DNA of 64,000 nucleotides from Proteles cristata cristata (lineage: Eukaryota > Chordata > Mammalia > Carnivora > Hyaenidae), in assembly GCA_017311185.1 (NCBI GenBank), contig JAESUZ010001712.1, positions 434,001-498,000 on the forward strand. The letters are read 5' to 3'. The notes under the pieces were generated by a model. The model saw only the letters and a program-made list of their open reading frames with translations. It had not been told where the DNA came from and made no database searches. Each line of letters begins with the position of its first letter. Position 1 is the first letter of the stretch. The position numbers were made by a program, and so were the translations under genes. Positions 12,301 to 24,300 of the stretch are shown here, piece after piece.

Positions 12301-15300
12301 ACTCTTTTGTAGCTCTATTATATAATATTTAGCAAAGGTATTTAACATGTCATGTAGTTATTTTTTTTTTTAATTTTTGTAAGTTTATGTATTTTTGAGA
12401 GAGAGAGAGAGAGAGAGACAGAATGAGTGGAGGAAGGCCAGAGGGAAGGGGAGAGGGAGAATCCCAAGCAGGCTCTATGCTCTCAGCGTAGAACCTGATG
12501 TGTGGCTTCAACTCACAAATCTTGAGATCATGACCTGAGCCTGAACTGAAAGACACTTAACTGACTGAGCCACCCAGGTGCCCTTTGTTATTTCTTTTTT
12601 TGTTAATTAAAATTTTTTTTTCACATTTTGTTTGAATCCAAGTTGGTTAACATATAGTAATGATATGAGGAATAGAATTTAGTGATTCATCATTTACATA
12701 TAACACCCAGTGCTCATCCCAAACAGTACTCTCCTTAATGCCTGTCACCCATTTAGCCCATCCCCCTACGTAACACCCTGCCAGCAACTCTCAATTTGTT
12801 CTCTCTCTTTTTTTTTTAATGTTTTATTTATTTCTAGGAGAGAGAGAGAGAGACAGCGTGAGCAGGGAGGGTCAGAGAGAGAGGGAGTCACAGACTGAAA
12901 CAGGCTCCAGGCTCCGAGCTGGCAGTCAGCACAGAGCCCGTCGTGGGGGCTCGAACCCACGAATCGCGAGATCATGACCTAAGCGAAAGTCGGACGCTTA
13001 ACCAACTAAGCCACCCAGGCGCCCCTCTCAGTTCTCTATGTTTAAGAGTCTCTTATGTGTATCTCCCTCTCTGTTTTTATCTTATTTTTGCTTCCCTTAC
13101 CGTGACTGACATACTTCGCTTAGTACAGTATACTCTAGTTCCATCCACATTGTTGCAAATGGCAAGATTTCATTCTTTTTGACCCCCAAGTAATAGTCGT
13201 GTGTGTGTGTGTGTGTGTGTGTGTGTAACATACACACCACATCTTCCTTATCAATGGGCATTTGGGCTCTTTCCTTACTTCAGCTATTGTTGATAGTGCT
13301 ACTGTAAACACTGGGGTGCATGTGCCCCTTCACATCAGCACTCTTGTACCCTTTGAATAAATACCAAGAAGTGCAATTACTGGGTCATAAGGTAGTTCTA
13401 TTATTAATTTTTGGGGGAACCTCCGTGCTGGTTTCCAGAGCGGCAGCACCAATTTGCATTGCCACCAGTGGTTCAAAAGGGTTCCCTTTTCTGTCCATCG
13501 TCGCCAACATCTGTGTTGCCCGAGTTGTTAATTTTAGCTATTCTGAGAGGTATGAGGTGTTATTTCATTGTGGTTTTGATTTGGATTTCTCTGATGATGA
13601 GTGATGTTGAGCATCTTTTCATGTGTCTGTTAGCCATCTGTATGTCTTTGGAAAAGTATTCAAGTCTTTTGCCCATTTCTTCACTGGATTTGTTTTTTGG
13701 GTGTTCAGTTTGATAAGTTCTCTATAGATTTTGGATACCAACCCTTTATCTGATATGTCATTTGCAGGTAACTTCTCCCATTCTGTCAGTTGCCTTTTTG
13801 TTTTGCTGGTTGTTTACTTTGCTGTGCAGAAGCTTTTTATCTTGATGAGGTCCCAATAGTTGAGTTTTGCTTTTGTTTCCCTTGCTTCTGGAGACGTGTC
13901 CGGTAAGAAGTTGCTGCGGCCAACATCAAATAGGTTGTTGCCTGTTCTTTTCTCTAGAATTTTGGTGGCTTTCTGTCTTACCTTGAGCTCTTTCATCCAT
14001 TTTGAGTTTATTTTTGTGTAGAGTAAAAGAAAGTGGTCCAGGTTCATTTTTCTGCATGTCACTGTCCAGTTTACCCAACACCATTTGCTGAAGAGACTAA
14101 ATTCCGTGGGGTACTCTTTATTGCCTTATTCAAAGATGAGTTGGCTATATATTTGTGGGTCCATTTCTGGGTTCTGCCTTCTGTTTCATTGATCTATGTG
14201 TCTGTCTTGATGATTATGGCTTGTAATACAACTTGAAGTTTGTAATTGTGATGTCTCCAGCTTTGGGTTCTTTTTCAGGATTGCTTTGGTATTCAGGGTC
14301 TTTCTGGTTCCATTCAAATTTTGGAATTGTTTGTTATAGCCCTGTGAAGAATGCTGATATTTTGATAGAGATTGCATAGAATATGTAGATTGCTTTGGGT
14401 AGTACTGACATTTTAACAACATTTGTTCTTCTATCCATGAACATGGAATGTTTTTTCCATTTCTTTGTGTTTTCTTGAATTTGTTTCATAAGCTTTATAT
14501 AGTTCTCAGTATATAGATTTTTCACCCCTTTGGTTAGGTTTATTCCTAAGTATTTTATGAGTTTTGGTACAATTGTGAACGGGATTGATTTCTCTTTCTC
14601 CTGCTTCATTATTGGTGTATAGAATGTAACCAATTTCTGTACATTGATTTTATATTCTTTGACTTTGCTGGCTTCATGGATCAGTTCTAGCAGTTTTTTG
14701 GTGGAGTCTTTGGATTTTCCACATAGAGTAGCATGTCATCTGTGAAGAGTGAAAGTTTGACTTCCTCCTTGCCAGTTTGGATGCATTTTATTTCTTGGTA
14801 GTGTTTGCTGAGGGTAGGACTTCGAACACTATGTTGAATAGCAGTGGTGAGAGTGGACATTCCTGACCTTAGGGGGAAAGCTCTCAGTTTTTTTCCCCAT
14901 TGATATTATATTAGCTGTGGGTCTTTCATATATGGCCTTTATGATTTGGAGGTATGTTCCTTCTGTGCCTACTTTCTTGACCATTTTTATCAAGAAAGGA
15001 TGCTGTATTTTGTCAAATGCTTTCTATGCATCTACTAAGAGGATAATGTGGCTCTTATCCTTTTTTTTATTGATGTGATATATCACATTGATTGATTTGT
15101 AGATATTGAACCATCCCTACCCCCCAAGAAAATTCCACTTGATTTTGGTGATAATTCTTTTAATGTATTGTTGTATCCAATTGGCTAGTATCTTGAGAAT
15201 TTTTGCATCCATGTTCATCAGGGAAAGTGTGTAGTTATCCTCTTAGTGGGGTCTTTGCCTGGTTTTGGAATCAAGGTAATGCTGGCTTCATAGAATGAGT

Positions 15301-18300
15301 TTGGAAGTTTTCCCTCCATTTCTATTTTTTGGAACAGCTTCAAAAGAATAGGTGTTAATGCTCCTTTAAACGTTTGGTAGGATTCTTCTGGAAAACCATT
15401 CAGCTCTGGTTTCTTGTTTGTTGTGAGATTTTTGATCACTATCCAATTTCCTTACTCATTATGGATCTGTTCAAATTTTCTATTCCTGTTTCAGTTTTGA
15501 TAGTTTATATGTTTCTAGAAATTTGTCCATTTCTTCCTGGTTGCTCTATTTGTTGGCATATAATTGGCTATAATATTCTCTTATCATTTTTTGTGTTTCT
15601 GTGATGTTCTTTGTGATTTTTCCTCTTTCATTCGTGATTTTATCTATTTGGGTCTTTTTTCCTTTTGATCAATCTGGCTAGGAGTTTATCAATTTTGTTG
15701 ATTCTTTCAAAGACCCAGCTACTGGTTTCATTGATCTGTTCTACTGTTTTTTTTTTTTTTGATATAATTGATTGCTGCTGTAATCTATATTATTTTCCTT
15801 CTTCTGCTAGTTTTTGGTTTTATTCTTTTTCCAGCTCTTTTAGGTGTAAGATTAGGTCATGTATTTCAAACCTTTCTTCCTTCTTTAGGAAGGCGTGGAT
15901 TGCTATCCATTTCCCTCTTACGACCGACTTTGCTGTATTCCAGAGGTTTTGGACTGCCGTGTTTTCATTTTCATTGGCTTCCCTGTACTTTTTAAATTCC
16001 TCTTTAATTTCTTGGTTAACCTGTTTATTCTTTAGTAGGATGTCCTTTAACCTCCAAGTATTCATGGTCTTTCCAAAATTTTTCTTATGATTGATTTCAA
16101 ATTTCATAGCGTTGAGGTCTGAAAATATGCAAGGTATGATCTCCATCTTTTTGTACTTTTCTAGAGCCGAGTTGTAATCCAGTATGTGATCTATTCTGGA
16201 GAATGTTCCATGTGCAGTCAAGAATGTGTATTCTGCTGCTTTAGGATGAAATGTTTGATAGATATTTTTTAAGTCCATCTGATCCAGTGTGTCGTTGAAA
16301 GCCATTTTTCCCTGTTGATTTTCTGCTTACATGATCTGTCCTTTGCTATAGGTGGAGTTTTGAAGTCCCCTACAATCACGGCATTGTTATCTATACATTC
16401 ATTTATGCTTGTGATTAAGTGATTTATATATTTGGGTTTTCTCATTGGGGGCATAAATATTCACAATTGTTAGATCGATCCTTTAATTTTGCTGTAATGC
16501 TCTTGATCTTTTTTTTTACAGCCTTTATTTTAAAATGTAGTTTGTCTGATAGAAGTATGGCCACTCAAGCTTTCTTTGGATGACCATTAGCATGATAGAT
16601 TGTTCTCCATTCCCTTACTTTAAATCTGCAGGCGTCTTTAAGTCTCAAATGAGTCTTTTTTAAGATGGGTCTTATTTTCATATCCCTTCTGGTCCCTATG
16701 TCTTTTGATTGGAGCATTTAGTCCATTTAAATTTAGAGTGAGTACTGAAAAATATGAATTTTGTGCCATTGTGTTGCCGGTAGAGTCGATGTTTCTGGTG
16801 TTCCTTGGTCCTTTCTAGTCTTTGTGCTTTTGGTCTTGTTATTTTATTTTGGTCTTTTCTCCACTCAGTATCCCCCTTAAAATTTGTCACAGCGTTGGTG
16901 TAGTGGTCATAAACTCCTTTAGTTTTTGTTCGGGAAACTTTCCTTCTGGTTTGAATGATATCCTTGCTGGATAAAGAATTCTTGCCTGCATTTTGTTTTT
17001 ACTGTTCATCACATTGAATATATATCCTGCCCTTCCCTTCTGGCCTGCCAAGTTTCTGTGAATAGGGCTGCTGACAACCTGATCTGTCTTACCTTACAGG
17101 TTAGGACTTTTTTCCTTTTCTGCTGCTACAGTGCTTTTCTTGTCTATTTTGTGAATTTGACTATGACATGCTTTGGTGATGGTTGTTTTTTGTTGAATCT
17201 AATGGGAGTTCTTAGTGCTTCTTGGATTTTGATGTTTGTGTGCTTCCCCAGACTGGAAAAGTTTACCGCTGTAATTTGCTCACATGAACTTTCTGCCTCT
17301 TCTCCATTTTTATCTTCTGGGACTCCTATGATTGGGATGTTACTCCTTTTTAATGAGTCACTGACTTCTCGAAGTCTTGTACCTAATCTTTTGCCTTTGT
17401 TTCCCTCTTTTTTTCCCCCTGCTTCGTTATTCTCTATAATTTTATCTTCTATATCACTGATTTTGTTATAGCATTTTTTTAGCATGCTATTTTTTGGCCT
17501 GACTAGATTTTATCTCCACAGAAAGGGATTCTCTGCTGTCTTCTATGCTTTTTTTCAGTCCTAGATAATGTTATTATTGTGGTTCTGAATTCTAGTTAAG
17601 ATATCTTACTTATTTCTGTGTTAAGCCCCTGGCTGTCATTTCTTACTGTTCTTTCTTTTGGGGTGAATTTCTTCATTTTGTTATTTTGGATGAAGAAAAA
17701 AAGTTAATAAAATGAAAAATAAAACCAAAACAAAACAAGAATAAAAGGAAGCTAGATCCTAGCTGTTTTGCTGTGCTTGTTGAAAGACGCTTTATAGAAT
17801 ATAGAAAAAAGGGAAAGGATAGGGAAAAAAAGGTAAGAAAAAATTAAAACAATAAAAAAATCTGCATAATAAAACAAAAGAAAGAAAATGAATAACATTA
17901 AAAAATAAAAAGTGAAGTAAAAATAATGTTTTTCTGTATTCAAGAAAGAAAAAAGAAAAAAGAAAATTTAAACCAAAACAGAAGCAAAGAAAATGAACAA
18001 ATAAATGAACCAGCAATCAGAATGGAACCTGAATGAATTCATATCGATTTTCTCCTAGAACTGACACCACATAGTGCTGGTCTTCTGCTGGATGTGCTTG
18101 GAGGGCACAGTTGGATGAGGCTTGGTGTAAGGGCTCTGTTCTCCACTAGGTGGCGCAGCTTAGCTTACTGGGGTGGATCTGTGGGCGTCCTCACATGTGA
18201 GTGTTTAGGGGAAGTGGAATCGGCCTCATCCAGCTCCCTAGTCTCTGGCACAAGAATTTGCGCACTCAGCAACCTGTGATCAAGCACCCCTCCTTGATCT

Positions 18301-21300
18301 CAGACCTCCATCCACTCCCTGCTTTTACCCTGTCCGTGTCCAAGCTGTCCACCCGCCAGGCAGCACCTCCCTCCAGAGTTTTATGTCAGATGGGGTTGTG
18401 TTTCAAAACCTCACACTTCAGAGACCCCTGTGGCTTGGACCTGCACTGACTCTCTGGAGGGAGGGTGTCGCTGAGCAGTGACTGGGTGCTGGCTTGCCCC
18501 AGAAGAGGTTCCTGCGATTGCACAGGGGCAGAGGTTCAGGGATTACAGCAAATCACAACATAGAGTTGGCGCCAGGTTTCACTGTACCCTGACACCTTTG
18601 TCCCAATACCAACAAATGTGGCTGCTCTCCAAGGTGTGCATGGATCTTCGCCTTTCAGGAGGCTGTATGGCCTCTACCAAATGGACTCCAAGCAGGGGAA
18701 TTACTCGCCATGTGCCATTAGGACCCTTCAGACTCGGCTGCCTGCTCCTGGGGATTTGTTTTTCTTCCTCACCAGAGCACCACCAGGCACTGAGCTCTAG
18801 TATATATAGAATCCTGGTAGTATTGAAATCCTCTACTTTTTCTCCATCAGTGGTTTTGGGGAACAGATTTCCTGTTCAGTCCCCTGTGTTTTCACTCTTT
18901 CTCTCCAGCTGCTGTTGGGGAGAACACTTTTCTTGCAGGATCCCGAAGTACTGCACTTTCCCTTTCTGTTTCTCTCTCTGTCCACTCTCTGCAAACATGG
19001 CTCCCTACCCTCTGTGGCTTTTCTCTCCTCCACTTCACCTTTCCGCACTGTGTACCTGCCAAGGTCTATGGCTCAAGTTATGCAGATTGTTGTGTTAATC
19101 CTCAGATCAATTTCCTAGGTGTTAAAAAATGGTTTGGTGCTGTTCTAGCTGCGTTTCAGGGAGGAGACAAGCTCAGGGTCTCCATGCTCCGCTGTCATCT
19201 TCACTCCTCTGGCTAGTTATTTCTTGTATTATATTGACCTGAATCTTTAGGGAAATAATAATTGTGAATTACTCTTATTCAGTTGGCTTATCAAGCTAAA
19301 ATGGAAGTATGATTTGTTTGTTTTAGTTACTGTCTAGGTCCCATCCTTGGACATTCCAATTTAAGAAGTCTGGGAGAGGCTTAGGCTCCTACATTTTGAA
19401 GGTATTGCCCTAGTAATAGTATCTATTGACTTAAAAACCATTGTAAAAAGAAAACCCCTAGCTTAAAAAGAGATCAAAGAAAGATGGTAGGTAAAGAGAA
19501 CCACAGCAAAGGCACCAAAATTCGTTAATTTATAGTTATGCATTGTGTATATATATTGAATATGTAAACACATTTAAATTAATTTAGTTCTCAGAAAAAG
19601 TTTGGAATTTTTTTTCTAAACCACAAAAGTAGGAAAACGTTTCCCAGCTGAGACACAATATAACCCCTGATTAATTGAATTCCTTTGTATATAGTTTAAG
19701 AAGACATATAGTAATGAAAAAGCACACCCCAGGTCTATTTGTTTTAAATGATTTTTTTTTAAATTTTATTTTTGAGAGAGAAACAGAGTGCAATTGGGGA
19801 AAGGTGCAGAGAGAGAGGAAGACTCAGTTCCTGGAGCCTGCTTTGGAGCACAGAGCCCAATGTGGGACTTGAACCCATGGCCCATGAGATCATGACCTGA
19901 GCCAAAGTCAAATGCTTAACTGACTCTGCCACCCAGGCACGCCTGTTTTAAATGACATTTAGAGATACTCTAGCTCTTTGACAAATTGCTCTGTAAAGCA
20001 TGTGGCTTACAATTTCACAGTTTCATCTACAGCTTGTGACAGAAATACTTAAATTTGAAAGAAGTTGATTTTGTCACAGAATCATATGTAGAGTGAAAAT
20101 TTGAAACTGTAACCGGTAAATTAGATATGCATAATAACCAGAATTTTCCTCATGCCTGATTCTTAGAAATAGTTGGTGATAGTGGGGATTTAGTCTAGAA
20201 AGTTTTCTAGTGGGTCACGGAATGTTCTACCAGTAAACTTCAACTCTTCAGTCTGATTTCCAAAGCTCTTCATAAACCACCCTCTCTTTTTTCTTGTTTT
20301 TTTTCTTTTTAATATTTTATTCATTTCTAGGAGAGAGAGAGAGAGAGACAGCGTGAGCAGGGGAGGGTCAGAGAGAGTGGGAGTCACAGACTGAAACAGG
20401 CTCCAGGCTCTGAGCTGGCAGTCAGCACAGCGGGGCTCGAACCCACGAACCGTGAGATCATGACCTAAGCGAAAGTCAGACGCTTAACTGACTAAGCCAC
20501 CAGGCACCCCCCACTCTCTCTTTTTCAAACCTAATCCCAGACTGGCAGTTTTCCAGAAACACTATACTTCTGGAGCCCTGAGTGATTTTATTGGTGTTCA
20601 GTTTTCTGGAACGCCTGCTCTGAGCTTTCATCTTCAACATTTTATTTACTTATTTTTAAGTTTATTTATTTATTTTGAGAGAAAGCACTTCAACATGTGT
20701 GTGTGGGTGAGGGACAGAGAGGGAGAATGAGAATCCCAAGCAGGCTCCCCACTGTCAGCACAGCGCCTGATGGGGGGTTCCATTCTACGAACTGTGAGAT
20801 CATGACTTCAGCCGAAATCAAGAGTCAGACACTTAACTGATGCCACCCGGAAGGCCCTCATCTTCAACATTTTAATCAAGGAGCAACTTTGGTGGCAAGT
20901 CTTCCCTAACACCTGTACCTTCCAGAGGCAGGTGTTTATCCTGTGTCTCCACATTATATCCTGAACATGCCTCTAATTAGGGCAGTTCTTGTAGCAAAGG
21001 ACTCTCACTTGTAGCAAAGGAAACTCACTGAGCTTCTCCCCAGAAGAGAATATTTCTTCTTATTCTGTTTTCCTAGCTTGACTTGGAGTCAGGCTTGGCG
21101 CTGAGCAGAAAAATGTAATAATAAAATCTGGAAAGACTAGTTTCAACACACTTAGAAAACAAAAGAAATTGTATTGTCAAAATAGACAAAAGGTGGAGTG
21201 CTTGTTTTCTGAGCATTTCAGCTAATGGAAATTTTGTACTGTAATGTGGGTAAACCAGACAGATGATCAGAAAAATGAAAAATGTTTAAAATTAGTAGAT

Positions 21301-24300
21301 ATTAGAGAGGAGTGGGAAAGCAAGAAGCGCCTACTAACTTCATTCACTCAAGAAATTCTTATTAACGTAGGCCACAGGCCTGGGAATACAAAGGTATTTC
21401 TGGAAGGTTTTAACATACATGGTATCAGATCCATGATGCTCCCAGCCCAGTGGTAGAGGGAGTTCCAGAAAAGGTCCATCTGATTAATAAACATTTTTTG
21501 ACCATCAAACTTGAATCAACTGGCCTGCCAGGGCTTGAGAAGATTATTTTTGCTGCTGTGTGATTCATAAAATTTTTCTCATTCCTATACTTGCCAGTGT
21601 GCTCAGTTTGCATTAAGAAAGCAGTTTGCTTACTTGACATGGTTGTGCTTATTTTATGCCGTGTTGGAGTCACTGGGAATCTTCACAAATGTTTGATAAA
21701 TGAGTAAATGAATGAACAAGCAGTATAGTAATTGCACTTTGGAAGTGTTTGTCTAATTGATTATGTCTAAATGGAATAGTGATTTTTGTCCTCTTTGTAA
21801 ATTTGATAATGTAGGAAGATATTTAAGAAATTGAGCGGTTTTGTGGCTGATATTGTATGACAAGAAAATCTTTGGAGGAGTACATTGTCTGTAAATTAAC
21901 TTCTTTTGGAAATGTCTCTCTCTCTTTAGATATTAGTGCCCATTCTTTCTAATAGGAACAACCATAAGTCCTGGTCCTGTTTTATTTCACAAGACATGGA
22001 ACACCACATAGAAGCCCTGAAAAATAAAATGCATGTTTTTCGGGGCAAAATGTTGAGAAGAACTCTTCTACCAATTCCCACGATTGCAGGAAGAATTGAC
22101 CTGGATCAGAAATACTCAGAGACCAAGTATGTTATGATATGGTATATATTGGATCTTCAAATGGAGTGCCTACATACCCAATTAACATAGAAGCTATTAG
22201 CAAGAGAATTAGTATATCATTTAAAAAAAATGTTGTGCAGAGCACCATGTATATTATTTCCTTACTAAGTATACTTTAAAAAAATTATTTAAAGAGAGAA
22301 TGTTAGCAGGGGAGAGGGGCAGAGGGAGAGAGAGAATTTTAAAGCAGGCTCCATGCTCATTGCGGAGCCTGATGTAGGGCTCCATCCCACCCACGACCCT
22401 GGGATCCTGACCTGAGCTGAAATCAAGAGTTGGATGCTCAACTGACTGAGGCACCCAAGTGCCCCACGAAGTACATCTTTTAAAAGTAGGCTGTGAGGGG
22501 CGCCTGGGTGGCTTCGTCGGTTAAGCATCCGACTTTCGCTTAGGTCATGATCTCGCGGTTCGTGGGTTCGAGCCCCGCGTCGGGCTCTGTGCTGACTGCC
22601 AGCTCAGAGCCTGGAGCCTATTTCAGAGTCTGTATCTCCCTCTTTCTCTGACCCTCCCCTGCTCATGCTGTCTCTCTCTCTCCCCTGGAAATAAATAAAA
22701 AAAAATAAAATAAAAATAATAATAAAAAAAAGTAGGCTGTGAGAACCGACCTGATATTAACAGCTTTCTTTTAGCAATAATGGTTTGAGGTTAGGATTAT
22801 TTGTTTAATAATGTTTACAACACAACTAAAACTGGGCTATAAAAATAAGGGATATGATTTTGGTGTATTTAATTTGGAAAACTAGTTTATGGCTACATAA
22901 AATACGTCTTCAAATTCAAGTGCTATCTTTATTTAGATGCAGTAATTGGTTTTTGAATTATTTTATTACTCTTTTCAGTGTTTATATGCTAGAGTCCAAC
23001 GAAAGGAGAGTACTCCATACAATAGAGTCAGTGATCATTAAATGGTCACATCAAATCCACGAAATTGTAGAAAAGGATTCAGTGCAGCCTTTGCTGAATG
23101 GTCTTCACTCAAATCCTCAAACTGAACTGGATTTCTGGATGATGAGGAGAGAGAACCTCTCATGCATTTATGATCAAGTAAGGAGATAGCCCGGCAAATT
23201 GCTTATAAATTGAATTAGCAAAATCAACTGTAGCATTTGGTTTCTAGAGCAATGACTTCCAATAACTTCAATAGTTTAACATACTGTTTTAATAGTCTGT
23301 TCTCGTTTCTTATTCCAAGGTTTTATATGATAAGCGCTTTAGAAATGAATGTGGATTAAAAGTAACTTTGCCATTTGGGGAATATTTTGACAGGATTTGA
23401 TAATTGGAAACACTGTGGCATAAGAGGCTTTCCCCAGGGAAATGTCAAAGATGGTAAAATTTAATCTAGTTGGTTGAATTGATGTAGGAAGGAGTAGGGT
23501 CTTGGTTAGTGGAGAGATGTGGCTTTGGAAGAGCTAACTTTGCTTCCTCTGTTGCTCGCCTTAGATGTTCCTTCACTTACTGTTCTGAAAACTAAGACCT
23601 TGATTTGCATTTCACGTGTCTCTCAGATTTTCTGAAACACAACTGGAAATTTTATGTGGAAAGTTTAATATTTTACACATAAAGTGTAAATTGACACACT
23701 TGTGAGAACTCAAGAGCTATAAATGTAAAGTAAAATTCAAGCTTAAGGAAAAAATGCTATTAGAAATTATTTTCAACTTGAAGCCAGATAAATCTTTGCG
23801 TATTAAATACCGTGTGTTGGGCGCCTGGGTGGCTCAGTCGGTTGCGTGTCTGACTTTGGCTCAGGTCATGATCTCACTGTTTGTAGGTTCAGGCCCCGTG
23901 TCGGGCTCTGTGCTGACAGCCAGCTTGGAGCCTGGAGCCTGTTTCGGATTCTGTGCCTCCCTCTCTCTCTGATTCTCCCCTGCTCACACTGTCTGTCTGT
24001 CTGTCTGTCTGTCTCTCGCTCTCAGAAATAAATAAAAACATAAAAGAATTTTTTAAAAATACCGTGTGTGTTGTGCATGAGTACAATAGAATTTTTAAGT
24101 ATTTTATTACCGAATGAATCTATTTGGACCTTAATCTAGCTTATATTAAATTTTCTTCTTCAATTTAGCTTCAAGCTCCTGTTGTCCTCAAAATGGCTAA
24201 GATACTGCAAATTAAACAAAGCAGCTATTTTCCAACTTTGAAGGACCTTTTCATGGCTGTGGAAAATGGTAAGAGTCTTGGTTTTTGGCTGGGGGTTGGT

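Larger units (their letters stand above)
12597..19215 (-). mobile_element. Near full-length L1, antisense, decayed
   Basis: Read on the minus strand, the 5' end (19215) starts 'AGAGGAGTGAAGATGACAGC'. A 5' UTR of about 1.5 kb follows and contains a T-rich block (17690-18010 on this strand). ORF1 starts at 17676 and is open in its middle part (17144-17485). ORF2 has a broken endonuclease (about 15900-16740) and reverse transcriptase (about 14300-15440). The 3' UTR ends near 12600. Many stops and frameshifts: not autonomous. A possible 10-bp target-site duplication GTTATTTCTT is at 12587-12596 and 19216-19225. A SINE sits inside at 12811-13025. Confidence 0.9.

Noticed and set aside
18478..19098. 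206-codon open frame on the + strand
   Set aside because: It lies in the antisense L1 5' UTR, has no domain and no splice support.
22854..23189. Open frame extending exon 4 upstream into intron 3
   Set aside because: The upstream part is hydrophobic AT-rich intron sequence; the pyrimidine tract and AG at 22977-22978 mark the exon start.
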